A DNA stretch of 64,000 nt from Channallabes apus (GCA_030522415.1 CM060106.1:29885485-29949484); one strand, 5' to 3'. Shown: positions 50,983 to 63,499, numbered from the stretch's first letter. Numbers and translations are program-made. Notes: generated from the letters alone by a model not told the origin.

Positions 50983-51354
50983 AAGTGATCAAACAGCTTC
51001 AAACGTAGTGTAAGAAAAGAATATAGTTAACGAAACTCAAAATCATGCATATATTTCTAGCAATTCCTAGACTATAATATGTAAAACATACGATTATTTA
51101 TGCAGTTTCACTTTCTTTCTTTCTTTCTTTCTTTCTGTATTAATTAGTTACCTATATTATTATTATTATTTAGTAATTTATTAATAGTAAATAACTCTTT
51201 TATTAATAGTAAATTTACTATTTTCAAAATAATTTAATTATAAATTTTTTAAATCGAGGTGCATATAAATACGTTTGAAAAAAGCACTCCAAAGCTCGGA
51301 CTCATATAAAGCTTCTGCAGATCCACTGAGTTAAATCGAGTTGGTATTATGGGT

Positions 51355-51466
51355 AGGGTTTATTTAGTACTAATTACATTCAATGAAATTGTTCTAGGTT
51401 GTTATACTGCTTGTCCCGGTTAGTCATCTAATAAAATAAGTTTTTATAACTCTTGCATGCTACTGA
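51355..51466. repeat. Direct repeat, copy 2
   Basis: Same orientation and order as copy 1 (AGGGTTTATTTAGTACTAAT ... CGGTTAGTCATCTAATAAAA ... CATGCTACTGA), 2.26 kb downstream. The flanks do not match, so the unit is a discrete short element or part of one. Confidence 0.85.
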
Positions 51467-53000
51467 AAATCAGATATTAATTTCAATTATTAGTCTCTAA
51501 AGCTTTTAAAAAACAGCAACCTTAAGCTTTTATTATAATTAAGTTTGGGTAAGCCAGGAGTTTAAATTTTTTACTTTAAAAAAAAACTATTATATTTACT
51601 CAATACAAAGGATAATGTCAATATAATTTTGTGTAGTAATTAGATAATTGTGCTAAAGATAAAGATTAGGTTAAAATAATTTAGACCTTCTTAAACAATT
51701 ACATAAATATATCTATTTCATTCTGGATGAATCCTCATCTGCCTCTTTCTTTATTATTTTCATGTCCTGATATATTTCAACTACACATACAAAGAACTCT
51801 GAATCGCTTGTCCTCTCCAGTCATGTTAATCCTGCTTATATTGGACGTGTGCATTTCTAGAATCCAGAATTTCCTATCACTGTAATGATATTAATCGCCT
51901 CCTCTTACTCCCTAAATCTGTCATTCACAGAATGTTTTATGTGTTACTATAGCCTTACCATATGCAGCTCATGTCTATTTTAAAAACAAACGTCTCTCCG
52001 GCTCTGTAATAGTACCTTTTTTTAATAGCCCTAATTTTTTTTGGGGAAAAAATAGAATCCCAAGAAAGCAGTAAGAATAGGAATCAAAAGAAACACTGAA
52101 GTGCCCTGCAGTCGCACTCAATAGCCGGTTAGTGGCTTGTGGTTACACATAAAGACCCCCTTCCCTGGAGTGAAAGCTAATATTAGCACTACACAACCCC
52201 TGCGGCGACGGTGAGCTTGGTGCGGATGTGATTGCTATTTCTTATAGCTGGGCAACTGAGAATGTGCTCTCGGTGACATGTCTGAGGCAACTTTGGAAAA
52301 GACCCCAAAGAGACAAAGAGATTTGCTTTGGCTTATATAGTTTTAAATACCTTCCATCAATATTTGACACATTTTTTATTTCGTTCTCCCGCAGTAATGG
52401 CACGGGCCCAGTGCTGTAGTTTGGCAATAATTTTATCCTGAACTTTGGAGTTAATCTTATACAATTTCACAGTATATTTGGACTGAAGCCTATGCGTTTC
52501 TATCTCAAACAAAACATAAGCATATCGATACTATATCAGGATGTGACTCATTGAGATTGAGATTTGCTTTCTTCTGCTGGAAGCTTAATGTTCTTAAATA
52601 AAACCCATATTTTCCTGTGAAAGCTATGATTATGATTCGAACTGTGATTTGTGGAAAATGTTTCCAAGCATTGACTGATTTAATGGTCCTGCCATAAAGA
52701 TTTCTCTATAAACTCTTTGACTGATGGGATGCCATATCCCAAGGTCAGTAATCCAGTTCCAGTAAACCACCCAACCCAAACCGACCCTCCACACATATAC
52801 AGTATATACTATATGTGCATAGAGGATGTATAGTAGCAGTGGAAGACTTACATTAGTGTTGCATCTCTTTAGAGTCACATGGCTCAATGAAACTGAGAGC
52901 TTTAGAAAATCGAGGTAACTTCCACCAAATTGGTCTGATGTAAGAAGTAAGAGCTGTTTATAGCTGCTACTTAAGCATCCTGCACAACTGCAAACCCAAA
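51467..53000. other. Intergenic stretch without a supported gene
   Basis: AT-rich. Several short ORFs occur, none with a recognisable domain or codon pattern. A CTTT run lies at 51113-51137 just before. Confidence 0.45.
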
Positions 53001-53004
53001 TCAT

Positions 53005-53060
53005 ATCACTTACATTTACATTTCGGCATTTGGCAGACACTCTTATCTACAACGTCTTAC
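53005..53060 (-). repeat. V-SINE-like tail fragment
   Basis: CATTTCGGCATTTGGCAGAC and CTCTTATCTA are the complement of the GATAAGAGCGTCTGCCAAATG tail domain; the rest is absent. Confidence 0.55.
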
Positions 53061-53394
53061 AAAAGTGCTTTGAAGTTCTTCGTGATTGAATATATCCTTA
53101 GATTGAGTTGTAACTTCTGAAACCACGACAAACTGTTGTCTATAAAAAAATGTATAGCTTCAGCAGGTTTCACAGCTAAAGCAGTGTCAGCTATCTTAAA
53201 TCTCCTTGCATCAGAGTCAAGGAAAATAATTGCCTGTTTGATTTAAGTTGTAAAATCAAGTGAAGTGTAATTAAATTCAATATTTTACAAGTAATGTTTT
53301 ATATACACATTCAATCTGCCATCATAATCTCATTTACTTTTTAAATCATTTGTTATAGCTTTAAATTGAAAGTGTAAGATAATCTGATAATCTG

Positions 53395-53705
53395 GGAAGC
53401 ATGGTGCCTTAATGGTGAGCACTACGTATTACTCTTTGAATCTTGCATGCAGTCTTTATGCATGGAGTTCATGAAAGCATGTTCTCCATGATTTGTGTGT
53501 TTCCTCCACAGTCCAAAGACATATTGTTGTCTGATTTGGTGTTTCCAAATTGCCTGGAGTGTATGATTGGGTGTGTGTTTGTAAACCAGAGGTTGAGGCC
53601 CTACAGTACGTTGGGATTGTGGCTAATGGCATATAGTCCGAGGTCATTTCAGGGACCTGCTGGCCAGCTACAGTATGTCGGCTTGAATGGATTGATGGAT
53701 GTATG
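53395..53705 (+). repeat. Degraded DANA-type SINE
   Basis: GGTGCCTTAATGGTGAGCAC, ATGTTCTCCATG, TTTCCTCCACAGTCCAAAGA, TTTCCAAATTGCCTGGAGTG and the tail ending GATGGATGTATGG follow the family order with many changes. Confidence 0.65.
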
Positions 53706-54176
53706 GGTGGATAAGGTTGAAAGATTTAAACATGCAGTTTTCACAACTAAACTGGTAGTGATGGCTACTGTACATTAAACAGGTTATCTGTAGAGAGTGC
53801 AAAAAAAAAAAACACACTATGGAAGACAAAGACATTTTTCTTGGTCATCTGATTTTTGAGAAGATGGGGGAATGGAGGATAGGACGATAACCACTAATAT
53901 GGCAGTGAATTTCCTGAAGTTGATTATATTCCACCTAATTAATCACTTCTAATCCACAACATTTGGCCAGTCTTAACAAATTTCATTTAGTAAAGAATAA
54001 AAAAATTAAGCAATGCAGCTTATCATGGTTTCATTCCTTTATACTCCCATTCTCATAAACATAATCACGTTCACCAGTGTAAAGTTCTAATACTGTGAAA
54101 TCCTGTACTTTCATTGCAAAATCTTCTATTCTGTCCTCACTGTTCTATTCTGTCCTCACCTTAGATTTATCTGCTG

Positions 54177-54214
<38 letters not shown>

Positions 54215-54721
54215 ACCCACTCTGCTCATGGTGTGATTTTTCTGTTGTCCCTTATCCAAGGAAACTGCATTAGAATGCGAACCATATGTTATCAGTTCAA
54301 ACTGCTTTGTCCTGTCCAGAACCCTCTGTCCTTCATGTCCAGCTGCTGCATGGACAAAAGGTAAAGAGTATACACAAGGATGTGGAAGAAGGTGTCAGAA
54401 AAAAAAGGAAAAAAAATGTATGGGTATGAGATACAGAATAAATGTACTGTACCTTTTTACTTCGTGTACTAGCAATATAACAAGATATATAATAAAGATA
54501 AAGTAAAAAATAGATAAAAGAAAAATAAACCCTATAGTTTGTGGCTACTACTTTTCTCACTTCAACACACAGATTTATATGTTTTAGGCTTTATATGTTT
54601 AATTATTTGCCAGGTAATGGGGACCACAGTCTGTTCACGTTGGGAAGTGGCATGAGCAAATGATCCAAGTCACAACACTTGTGTATATCCATGCTTAGGT
54701 TCTTGTGGACACAATTATCTA

Positions 54722-56302
54722 CAAACCGGATTCCAAAAAAGTTGGGACACTAAACAAATTGTGAATAAAAACTGAATGCAATGATGTGGAGATGGCAAAT
54801 GTCAATATTTTATTCAGAATAGAACATAGATGACAGATCAAAAGTTTAATCCGAGAAAATGTATCATTTTAAAGGAACAATATGTTGATTCCAAATTTCA
54901 CGGTGTCAACAAATCACAAAAAAGTTGGGACAAGTAGCAATAAGAGGCTGGAAAAAGTAAATTTGAGCATAACGAAGAGCTGGAAGACCAATTAACAGTA
55001 ATTAGGTTAATTGGCAACATGATTGGGTATAAAAAGAGCTTCTCAGAGTGGCAGTGTCTCTCAGAAGCCAAGATGGGTAGAGGATCACCAATTCCCACAA
55101 TGTTGCGCAGAAAGATAGTGGAGCAATATCAGAAAGGTGTTACCCAGCGAAAAATTGCAAAGACTTTGCAGTTATCATCATCAACTGTGCATAATATCAT
55201 CCGAAGATTCAGAGAATCTGGAACAATCTCTGCGCGTAAGGGTCAAGGGCGTAAAACCATACTGGATGCCCGTGATCTCCGGGCCCTTAAACGACACTGC
55301 ACCACAAACAGGAATGCTACTGTAAAGGAAATCACAGAATGGGCTCAGGAATACTTCCAGAAACCATCGTCAGTGAACACAATCCACCGTGCCATCCGCC
55401 GTTGCCAGCTGAAACTCTACAGTGCAAAGAAGAAGCCATTTCTAAGCAAGATCCACAAGCACAGGCGTTTTCATTGGGCCAGGGATCATTTAAAATGGAG
55501 TGTGGCAAAATGGAAGACTGTTCTGTGGTCAGACGAGTCACGATTCGAAGTTCTTGTTGGAAATGTGGGACGCCATGTCATCCGGACCAAAGAGGACAAG
55601 GACAACCCAAGTTGTTATCGGCGCTCAGTTCAGAAGCCTGCATCTCTGATGGTATGGGGTTGCATGAGTGCGTGTGGCATGGGCAGCTTGCATGTCTGGA
55701 AAGGCATCATCAATGCAGAAAAATATATTCAGGTTCTAGAACAACATCTAGTCATCTCTTTCAGGGAAGACCCTGCATTTTTCAACAAGATAATGCCAGA
55801 CCACATTCTGCATCAATCACAACATCATGGCTGCGTAGCAGAAGGATCCGGGTACTGAAATGGCCAGTCTGCAGTCCAGATCTTTCCCCTATAGAGAACA
55901 TTTGGCGCGTCATAAAGAGGAAGGTGCGACAAAGAAGGCCCAAGACGATTGAACAGTTAGAGGCCTGTATTAGACAAGAATGGGAGAGCATTCCTATTTC
56001 TAAACTTGAGAAACTGGTCTCCTCGGTCCCCAGACGTCTGTTGAGTGTTGTAAGAAGAAGGGGAGATGCCACACAGTGGTGAAAATGGCCTTGTCCCAAC
56101 TTTTTTGGCATTTGTTGACACCATGACATTTTGATTCACCATATTTTCCCCTTAAAATGATACATTTTCTCAGTTTAAACTTTTGTTCCGTGATTTATGT
56201 TCTATTATGAATAAAATATTGACATTTGCCATCTCCACATCATTGCATTCAGTTTTTATTCACAATTTGTTTAGTGTCCCAACTTTTTTGGAATCCGGTT
56301 TG
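54722..56302 (+). mobile_element. Tc1-type transposon, near complete
   Basis: Inverted repeats longer than 100 bases: CAAACCGGATTCCAAAAAAG at the left and ...CTTTTTTGGAATCCGGTTTG-like at the right, with TA at 54720-54721 and 56303-56304. Length 1.58 kb. The arms keep high identity, so it is a young copy. Confidence 0.95.
55073..56082 (+). pseudogene. Tc1-type transposase with a single-base deletion
   Basis: Begins MGRGSPIPTMLRRKIVEQYQ and carries an HTH pair (TQRKIAKTLQLSSSTVHNI; VNTIHRAIRRCQLK). The first catalytic D is in WSDESRFEV. Near 55774-55775 one base appears lost: the frame leaves after REDP and the true frame resumes as FQQDNARPHSA (second D), then SPDLSPIENIW (E) and ends GDATQW at 56082. 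Apart from this, it reads open over about 335 residues. An in-frame ATG at 55019 lies within the leader; the family start at 55073 is preferred. Confidence 0.92.
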
Positions 56303-56304
56303 TA

Positions 56305-57520
56305 GTTCAAATTATTTCTGTGTCTCCTTTGTTTGAAATGCAACAGTTGCCAAGCGTTAAATAATTTATAATTACAACATGGGTCCCAATAAACATTACT
56401 CGTGTTGTTAATATTTGAATTCATAATTGCAAGCAACTTAAATTGTGGTCTCAGTGAGGTCAGTCATGAGCCATGTCCAATCAGAATCACCACCATCTCA
56501 CCACAAGTAACATTTTTGTACATGGACTTATTTTGCTGTTTTATAAAACTTTTTGTGCCCTATCAGTACATTTAGTGCACTTTTTTTTTTGTAGAAAACT
56601 AGGATTTGATTGCCTGACAGGGAACCTTAGCCACAGGGGTCCACAAGTCAGTATACACTCTCAGTGCCAAGCCTGCATAAAATGTGAAACGATACATTAG
56701 GAAGCGCAGCTGGTGCAAAAGCCTGTGCCATATCAAATATATATAGCTAATTAAAATATAAAAATCAGGAGCAGAATATACATACATTTATAACTCTCTA
56801 AATCGACCTTCTCTCGAAAGTGATGACATGAAAGGTAAGATGAAAATGTGCAATTCAATGACTCGATGTATGAGGTTTGAGTGGCAGGTCTAGACATGCT
56901 GGATGGGATCTGTGGAGACTAGGAGGATGCTGTGATGCTGATGCCAGCACTTTCCATCAGGCTGAGTAATGCATGCCCTGGCAGGTAGACCCCCCCAGAG
57001 AGAATAAGTGAGACCTCAAACGTGACTAAAAGATGCCTCATAGCTTACCTGTCCTGTATTTTTGTGAACTCTGTCTCTATGATCCCTTTCTGGAGCGCCA
57101 CTGTCTCTCCATGTTTATCATTTGCCTTTTTTAAAACATTTTTTTTTAAAGAAAGTAATGACCTTCCATTCCATTCCATCATATTGTTAGTTTTCTTTAG
57201 GTCAGTTAAGAGCTAAATAATATGTTTAGACCTGTTGATGTAAACTATATGCAGTACAAACAATTACTGTAAAATAGACCCATCATTTACAATTTAGATT
57301 GAAATAAATTTTCATTCTTTTCTTCCTGCTCGGTAGTCAGCACTCTACAGTCTGCAGTACCTTTGTGAGATTCAAATTCCTGTAGCCCATATGCTATTTT
57401 TTATTAAAGCTGTCCTGATTATGCTGAGATCTCTCACTCCGCATAGGTGCATCTATTCTCACTCCCTGAACCCCGCCTGCTTATTGAGTTACAGATCCTA
57501 ATCAGATGTTAAGTCTTTTA
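56305..57520. other. Intergenic stretch without a supported gene
   Basis: AT-rich. A less AT-rich patch at 56860-57010 with few repeats has no open frame worth calling. Confidence 0.4.
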
Positions 57521-57524
57521 CAAC

Positions 57525-58042
57525 CTTGGGTGACGGCTTAGTGTTCAGCACTGTCACCTCACGACTCCAGGCCTGGGGTTCAAATCTGGCCTCCAGGCTG
57601 TGTGTGTGTGTGTGTGTGTGTGTGTGTTCTAGGTTTACATGTACTGCACAGGTTACTGGATAATGGTACAAAATTCAGTGCCCAATGAAATTACATGTGT
57701 GCCCCTGTATGACGGCAAGGTGGCTTAGTGGTTAGCAATGTTGCCTCGTACCTCTAGGGTCTGGGTTCGATTTCCCCCACAATCTCAATGCTGTTTGCAT
57801 GTTCTTCCTGTACTTGATAGGATCTCTCTGGGTACGCCGGATTCCTCCGGCAGTCTAAAGACATACTGATTGTATACGTGATGCCTACCTCTAGGGTCTA
57901 GGTTCAACTCCCGCCATGAGCCTGTTGTGCATGGAGTTTGCATGTTCTTCGTGTGCCTGGTGTGTTTCCTCCTCGTACTCCAGTTTCCTCCAACAGTCCA
58001 AAGACATGCTGATTAGGCTAACTGGCATTCCCATATTATCTG

Positions 58043-58073
<31 letters not shown>

Positions 58074-58150
58074 CCCTACGATGATTTGGAACCGCACTTT
58101 GTGCCCTATGTTTTCTGGGATAGACTCTGTATACAGGATGAAGCAGTATA
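57525..58150 (+). repeat. Cluster of partial DANA-type SINEs
   Basis: Three partial copies stand in a row: 57525-57630 (head plus (TG)n), 57712-57870 (head and body) and about 57884-58150 (second body starting again at ACCTCTAGGGTCTAGGTTCA, then body and tail). Each has an internal (TG)n or a loss. (TG)n runs are at 57599-57627 and 58045-58071. Confidence 0.7.
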
Positions 58151-58279
58151 GAGTGAGCAGTATGTACCGAAGCATTATGCATGCGCACGAATGCGCGTGC
58201 AAGTTTTTATTTTATCTATTTTATTTATATATTTACAAACATAATTTAGTGTCTGGGATTAGGTATTCTGTATTAGGTG

Positions 58280-58844
58280 CAGATGTCCGTTAACACGCAC
58301 GTCATTCAATGTAAACGCGTCCGTGCACGTGAATGCGCGTGCACGTTTCTCATCCCTCCCTCGAAGCCACGTGACCTGGTTCTCCCATTCCCATGGCTCA
58401 GGTTTCAGCCCGGCTCAGTGCAGGCGGCAAGCAGTAGCGCGCGCTCCCGTCGCAGCGTTCGACTCACGCGCTCCGTCCGCGCTCTCTCTCTCTCTCTCTC
58501 TCTCCGCTCCGCTCCTCTCCGTTACTCCATCAGTCCGGCTCGGTTGGAGAAGATGCCCGTGTTTCCTGCGCTGCCATCTGCGAGCTGCATCTCCTCGCGC
58601 AGGGAAAAGAGGGAGTAGATCTCTCTTTTCTCTTTAAATCGGGGATCACTCATTCAGTCCTAATCCTTCTGCCTTTCTCTCTCTATCTATCTCTGCGCAT
58701 TTTCCCCACAAGCACGTCCTACTGTACGTTTGCGGGGGAAAAACGCAGTTATCTCGAACAGAAAGGGAATACCCGGCGCATCATTTTCGTGTCTTTTATT
58801 TTATTACATTTTTTTTGCTTTTCCTTCCCTTTTCCTCTCAAATC
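58280..58844 (+). promoter_or_regulatory. mtss1l: GC-rich promoter and 5' UTR of the MTSS1-like gene
   Basis: A sharp local rise in G+C and CpG stands out from the AT-rich surroundings. It holds CACGTG at 58368-58373, a CT-repeat at about 58484-58503 and many CGs up to about 58620. No TATA box is evident near the likely start. The transcription start is probably around 58400-58550, by inference. Confidence 0.6.
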
Positions 58845-58928
58845 ATGGAGAACATAAATGTTGAGTCGGTGGAGAAGGAGTGCGGCGCGCTCGGTGGACT
58901 CTTCCAGGCGATCGTCAATGACATGAAG
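58845..58928 (+). CDS. mtss1l: First coding exon of an MTSS1-like I-BAR protein (MTSS2/MTSS1L type), gene continues past the window
   Basis: The ATG opens 28 codons, MENINVESVEKECGALGGLF onward to IVNDMK, ending in a clean donor (AAG|GTGGGT). The segment ECGALGGLFQAIVNDMK is the start of the I-BAR (IMD) domain; MTSS1 reads ECSALGGLFQTIISDMK at this place, so the MTSS2 (MTSS1L) branch fits better. The family's I-BAR domain binds PI(4,5)P2 membranes and promotes outward curvature and actin remodelling, with a C-terminal WH2 domain (not in this window). The N-terminus is a few residues longer than I expect for the mammalian protein. No second exon was found to 64000, so intron 1 exceeds 5 kb. 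Which of the duplicated fish copies this is cannot be told. Confidence 0.85.
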
Positions 58929-59605
58929 GTGGGTTACTGCCTATATCTACCTCCATCATCCAGTGCATTCGTTTGTGTGTGTGTGTGTGTGTGTTTCTTC
59001 AGATCTGCATCAGATTCCAGCACTGCATATATCATGCACATACATGCACTGCGTCCAGTAGACTGACTATACCGACGCGCAGGTGCTCCGGTGCATGTGG
59101 TTTTTGAGTTTTTGATCAAATCTGAGCCACATTGGTGATTTTGGTTGATTGGAGCTGAGCTCTCTGCAGGAACGATGGTGACTACTGCACCATATCGTGA
59201 TTGTACTGGAATTGCAACAAAAACAAAAAGAGGAAACAATAAATTCCCCATAACCAATGAAACAGACGCATCTGCTGCTGAATAAGCATGTACACCCTCA
59301 CCATTCTGTGCCATCCAATCATGGCAGGTTCTCTTGCTCCTTTGCGCTCTTGCGCACTACAGAAAAGGTGCCTGACGTCGTTCTGGATTGATTTATGGTA
59401 CATTTTAAAGACACACGCAATAGGACCAATACAGTACTTGACAGATGGAAAGATAGAGAGTGTGAGCTTCACCTGAATATGGGTTATTGTTCCTTTAAGA
59501 AAAAAATTATTCTTGGGTGATCAAGGACAATGAGCTGAATGGAGATACTTAAAGGGTTTAGAGGTTTCCAGTATCTTAAGATTTGTGAATTTCCCCACGG
59601 GATAG

Positions 59606-59683
<78 letters not shown>

Positions 59684-61326
59684 GCACCCCACACACTTTC
59701 CTATTCCCAATTGGCTGTATGTTTTCTTATGATGATGCACAAACTGACCTTTACCACTTTGTTTGGTCGTGTGCCACATTTGCACCATTGTATTGCAAAA
59801 ATATGGGTCTAAACATGACTCACCACATTCGGACGAATGTCGGAATAGGTTTGTTGTATTAGCTCACCGGGGGTCAGTGTTTGCATTGAAGCAACAAATG
59901 CGGCCAAAATGAGGTCAGTGTTCCACTGGGCATTTCTTGAAATGTCACAGTCGTTCTTTCGTTATAACGACCTTTGTGCCAGATTACTGATCCATTGCTC
60001 TGGCCTTCTGCATGTTGGAGATGAACGGTAACTGAATTTGAGATCTTAGTTCAAATAGGAATTTTGGATACTATAAACAATTAATGCATGTTTAAGATAT
60101 TTCGCACATGGTCCCTGGTGTGTTATTTCTATTCTGATATCCTTCATTCAGTATGCTCTTACATTTTTTAAATTTTATCATTCATTAGTAGATGAATTCC
60201 TTTGGGTAAGCTTGGTGACATTTCAAAGCTCTTTGAAAAACCTACTGTATGTGTTTTTTTTTTTTTTTTGATGATCAGATGTACCCATAAAATGTTTCTT
60301 GTTTCCTGGCTCTCTATACTGTATAAATGCTGGGATTGCTTCACGACCACAGGAAAGTTATTAAATGCCTTTCCGGATGCTGCAGTTTTGCTGTGATTTC
60401 TCAGAACATTGAGTAATCAGCCATCTGGTTTCTGTGGATGTGCAGACATCAGCACCAGTTTTTTCTTTGTTGTATGAATGAAATCCATGCTCTGTATGCA
60501 TGCATAGTTTTTTTTTCTGGTTTGCTCTCGGAGTATGCAGCTTTGTGCCCGCGTTCCTTTGTTGCTGGGGGATGGCACCCTGAGGGCATGACTGCGCACT
60601 CCTTATATGCATCTGACAGCTAGCATGCTGTCTGGATGGCCTTTGTTCTGGTGGACAAATACAGTAGGAACCCCATGAAAATATTGAACTGTGGCCTAAG
60701 TCCATTGTATGTCAAATTTCCTTTGAAAGAATGAAATTGAATGGACTGGAGATAAACAAGTACTGACCAAAAATGAAAAGGGCATATTATAAGGCTCTGT
60801 TATGCATTGATAACATGAACTCTGTTAGACTAGTTGTGTTGATTTATACGGGTGACCTTGTGTGTGTGTATTTAAAAGAGCTTGCCTTGAGATGCTCTTT
60901 TTGGATTGGAACAACGGCATATTGATTATGAGCTGAAATTGTTGCTTGGAAAAAAATGACTTTAATGCAGGATGGAGGGAACAACCTCAAGTCTCTGTCA
61001 ATTTTCCAATATTTGAGAAGCAAGTGGGCGTTTTCTGACCGCCCGGGTTAGAGGTAAATGATGCAAGCCCTCATGTGTTTGCCAGCTGGACCTGCTATAT
61101 ATCACTCCTGTTTACGTTCACATGCCCCCTGCTGAGATGTGCATTCCAGCATACAGGGAAGAATCACTGAACGCACACACACACAAAGGCAGCCCAGCTA
61201 TGTATATGTTGGCTGGAAGGTTAGTCCATATGTCTGCAAAGGACTCATCTGAGATGCATCTTCACCATGTTTTAAACTTGTCATATTTATTAAGAGAGTT
61301 AGTAAGAGTTATGTAATATATATATA
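58929..61326 (+). other. mtss1l: Intron 1 of the MTSS1-like gene, first part
   Basis: Non-coding. Contains (GT)n at 58974-58994, the (TATC)n array and a T-run near 60255-60270. No second exon with I-BAR coding was found. Confidence 0.5.
59607..59683. repeat. (TATC)n microsatellite in MTSS1-like intron 1
   Basis: About 19 perfect tetranucleotide copies. The YLSIYLSI peptide is an artefact. Confidence 0.95.
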
Positions 61327-61544
61327 GTGGCTTGCAAAAGTATTCGGCCCCCTTGAACTTTTCCACATTTTGTCACATTACAGCCACAAACATGAATCAA
61401 TTTTATTGGAATTCCAGGTGAAAGACCAATACAAAGTGGTGTACACGTGAGAAGTGGAACGAAAATCATACATGATTCTAAACATTTTTTTTTACAAATA
61501 AATAACTGAAAAGTGGGGTGTGCGTAATTATTCAGCCCCCTGAG

Positions 61545-62687
61545 TCAATACTTTGTAGAACCACCTTTTGCTGCAATTACAGCTGCCAGTCTTTTAGGGT
61601 ATGTCTCTACCAGCTTTGCACATCTAGAGACTGAAATCGTTGCCCATTCTTCTTTGCAAAACAGCTCCAGCTCAGTCAGATTAGATGGACAGCGTTTGTG
61701 AACAGCATTTTTCAGATCTTGCCACAGATTCTCGATTGGATTTAGATCTGGACTTTGACTGGGCCATTCTAACACATGGATATGTTTTGTTTTAAACCAT
61801 TCCATTGTTGCCCTGGCTTTATGTTTAGGGTCGTTGTCCTGCTGGAAGGTGAACCTCCGCCCCAGGCTCAAGTCTTTTGCATACTCCGAGAGCTTTTCTT
61901 CCAAGATTGCCCTGTATTTGGCTCCATCCATCTTCCCATCAACTCTGACCAGCTTCCCTGTTCCTGCTGAAGAGAAGCACCGCCAGAGCATGATGCTGCC
62001 ACCACCATATTTGACAGTGGGGATGGTGTGTTCAGAGTGATGTGCAGTGTTAGTTTTCCGCCACACATTCATTCATTCATTCATTCATTCATTCATCTTC
62101 TATACCGCTTTATCCTGTATTTAGGGTCGCGGGGACCTGGAGCCTATCTCAGGAGACTCTGGGCACGAGGCAGGGTACACCCTGGACAGCGTGCCAATCC
62201 TCCGCCACACATACAGTACGTTTTTCATTTTGGCCAAAAAGTTCCATTTTGGTCTCATCTGACCAGAGCACCTTCTTCCACATGTTTGCTGTTCAAACGG
62301 GACTTCTTATGGTTTTCTGTTAACAATGGCTTTCTTCTTGCCACTCTTCCATAAAGGCCAACGTTGTGCAGTGCACGACTAATAGTTGTCCTATGTACAG
62401 ATTCCCCCACCTGAGCTGTAGAGCTCTGCAGCTCATCCAGAGTCACCATGGGCCTCTTGGCTGCGTTTCTGATCAGCGCTCTCCTTGTTTGGCCTGTGAG
62501 TTTAGGTGGACAGCCTTGTCTTGGTAGGTTTACAGTTGTGCCATACTACTTCCATTTCTGAATGATCGCTTGAACAGTGGCTCTGTGGGATGTTCAAGGC
62601 TTTGGAAATCTTTTTGTAACCTAAGCCTGCTTTAAATTTCTCAATAACTTTATCCCTGACCTGTCTGGTGTGTTCTTTGGACTTCAT
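61545..62687 (-). pseudogene. Tc1-type transposase, frameshifted and SINE-interrupted
   Basis: The start at 62687 gives MKSKEHTRQVRDKVIEKFKA and an HTH. The frame breaks near 62560 and later. LWSDETKMELFGQ (first D) is readable near 62245-62280. The SINE insertion at 62068-62201 then splits the frame. The distal half has FQQDNDPKHKA (second D) and SPDLNPIENLWQDLK (E) and stops at 61545 after the KGGSTKY end. It is an inactive copy. Confidence 0.9.
62068..62201 (-). repeat. DANA-type SINE tail, 5'-truncated, inserted in the Tc1 transposase
   Basis: 134 bases of complement (ATTC)n, CTTCTATACCGCTTTATCCT and GGTACACCCTGGACAGCGTG, flanked by a perfect duplication CCGCCACACA at 62058-62067 and 62202-62211. 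It therefore inserted after the Tc1 copy. Confidence 0.92.
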
Positions 62688-63031
62688 GGTGTTGTTGCTC
62701 CCAATATTCTCTTAGACAACCTCTGAGGCCATCACAGAGCAGCTGTATTTGTACTGACATTAGATTACACACAGGTGCTCTCTATTTAGTCATTAGCACT
62801 CATCAGGCAATGTCTATGGGCAACTGACTGCACTCAGACCAAAGGGGGCTAAATAATTATGCACACCCCACTTTGCAGTTATTTATTTGTAAAAAATGTT
62901 TGCAATTTTCGTTCCACTTCTCACGTGTACACCACTTTGTATTGGTCTTTTACGTGGAATTCCAATGAAATTGATTCATGTTTGTGGCTGTAATGTGACA
63001 AAATGTGGAAAAGAATACTTTTGCAAGCCAC

Positions 63032-63499
63032 TATATATATATATACACTGTAGATCAGCTGTGAATCAACACCAATAGAACATGAAAGCATGCCCCTAAT
63101 TGGCTGTAATGTAACCTGAGCTGAGTGAGTGCACAGTATCCACCCGAGCAGTGCTATTTGCAGGGCGGACGACGTGCGAACAAGAGCATGTGTTCGCCTT
63201 CTCAGTTCCACCCAGTTTTTCCCAACCTGACGATTGTAGTGTGACTACTCATGGTCTGCCACTTATTTATTTAGTGCGTACTGTAAGGTTCCTGTATCAT
63301 TCCAGCATGTGTTTCCTCAGCCCATGTGAAGGCTTATTAAAGATGAATAGCCCTGGCTTGGATGGTAGAGTTGTTTTAGAAGCGAGCCAGCTCCGTTAAG
63401 GTGTTGTTGAACCTGTCAGACTCATTTTGTCTCTTCTGTCTGCTACCTCTTGGGAAACCTTGTACGTATTTGTCAACATATTTGGTAGTAGTATTCAAT
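63032..63499 (+). other. mtss1l: Intron 1 of the MTSS1-like gene, later part
   Basis: No repeat or exon recognised between the Tc1 copy and the SINE. Confidence 0.4.

Larger units (their letters stand above)
61327..63031 (-). mobile_element. Tc1-type transposon interrupted by a SINE tail
   Basis: The ends GTGGCTTGCAAAAGTATTCG and ...GAATACTTTTGCAAGCCAC are inverted repeats, continuing through CACATTTTGTCACATTACAG. The flanks are TA-rich (TATATATA), so the exact target site cannot be fixed. Transposase lies on the minus strand. Confidence 0.92.

Noticed and set aside
52630..53040. 136-residue minus ORF
   Set aside because: No homology, and its start lies in a SINE tail fragment.
58277..58637. 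ORFs in the MTSS1-like promoter
   Set aside because: Serine- and leucine-rich peptides come from the CT-repeat and CpG-rich composition.
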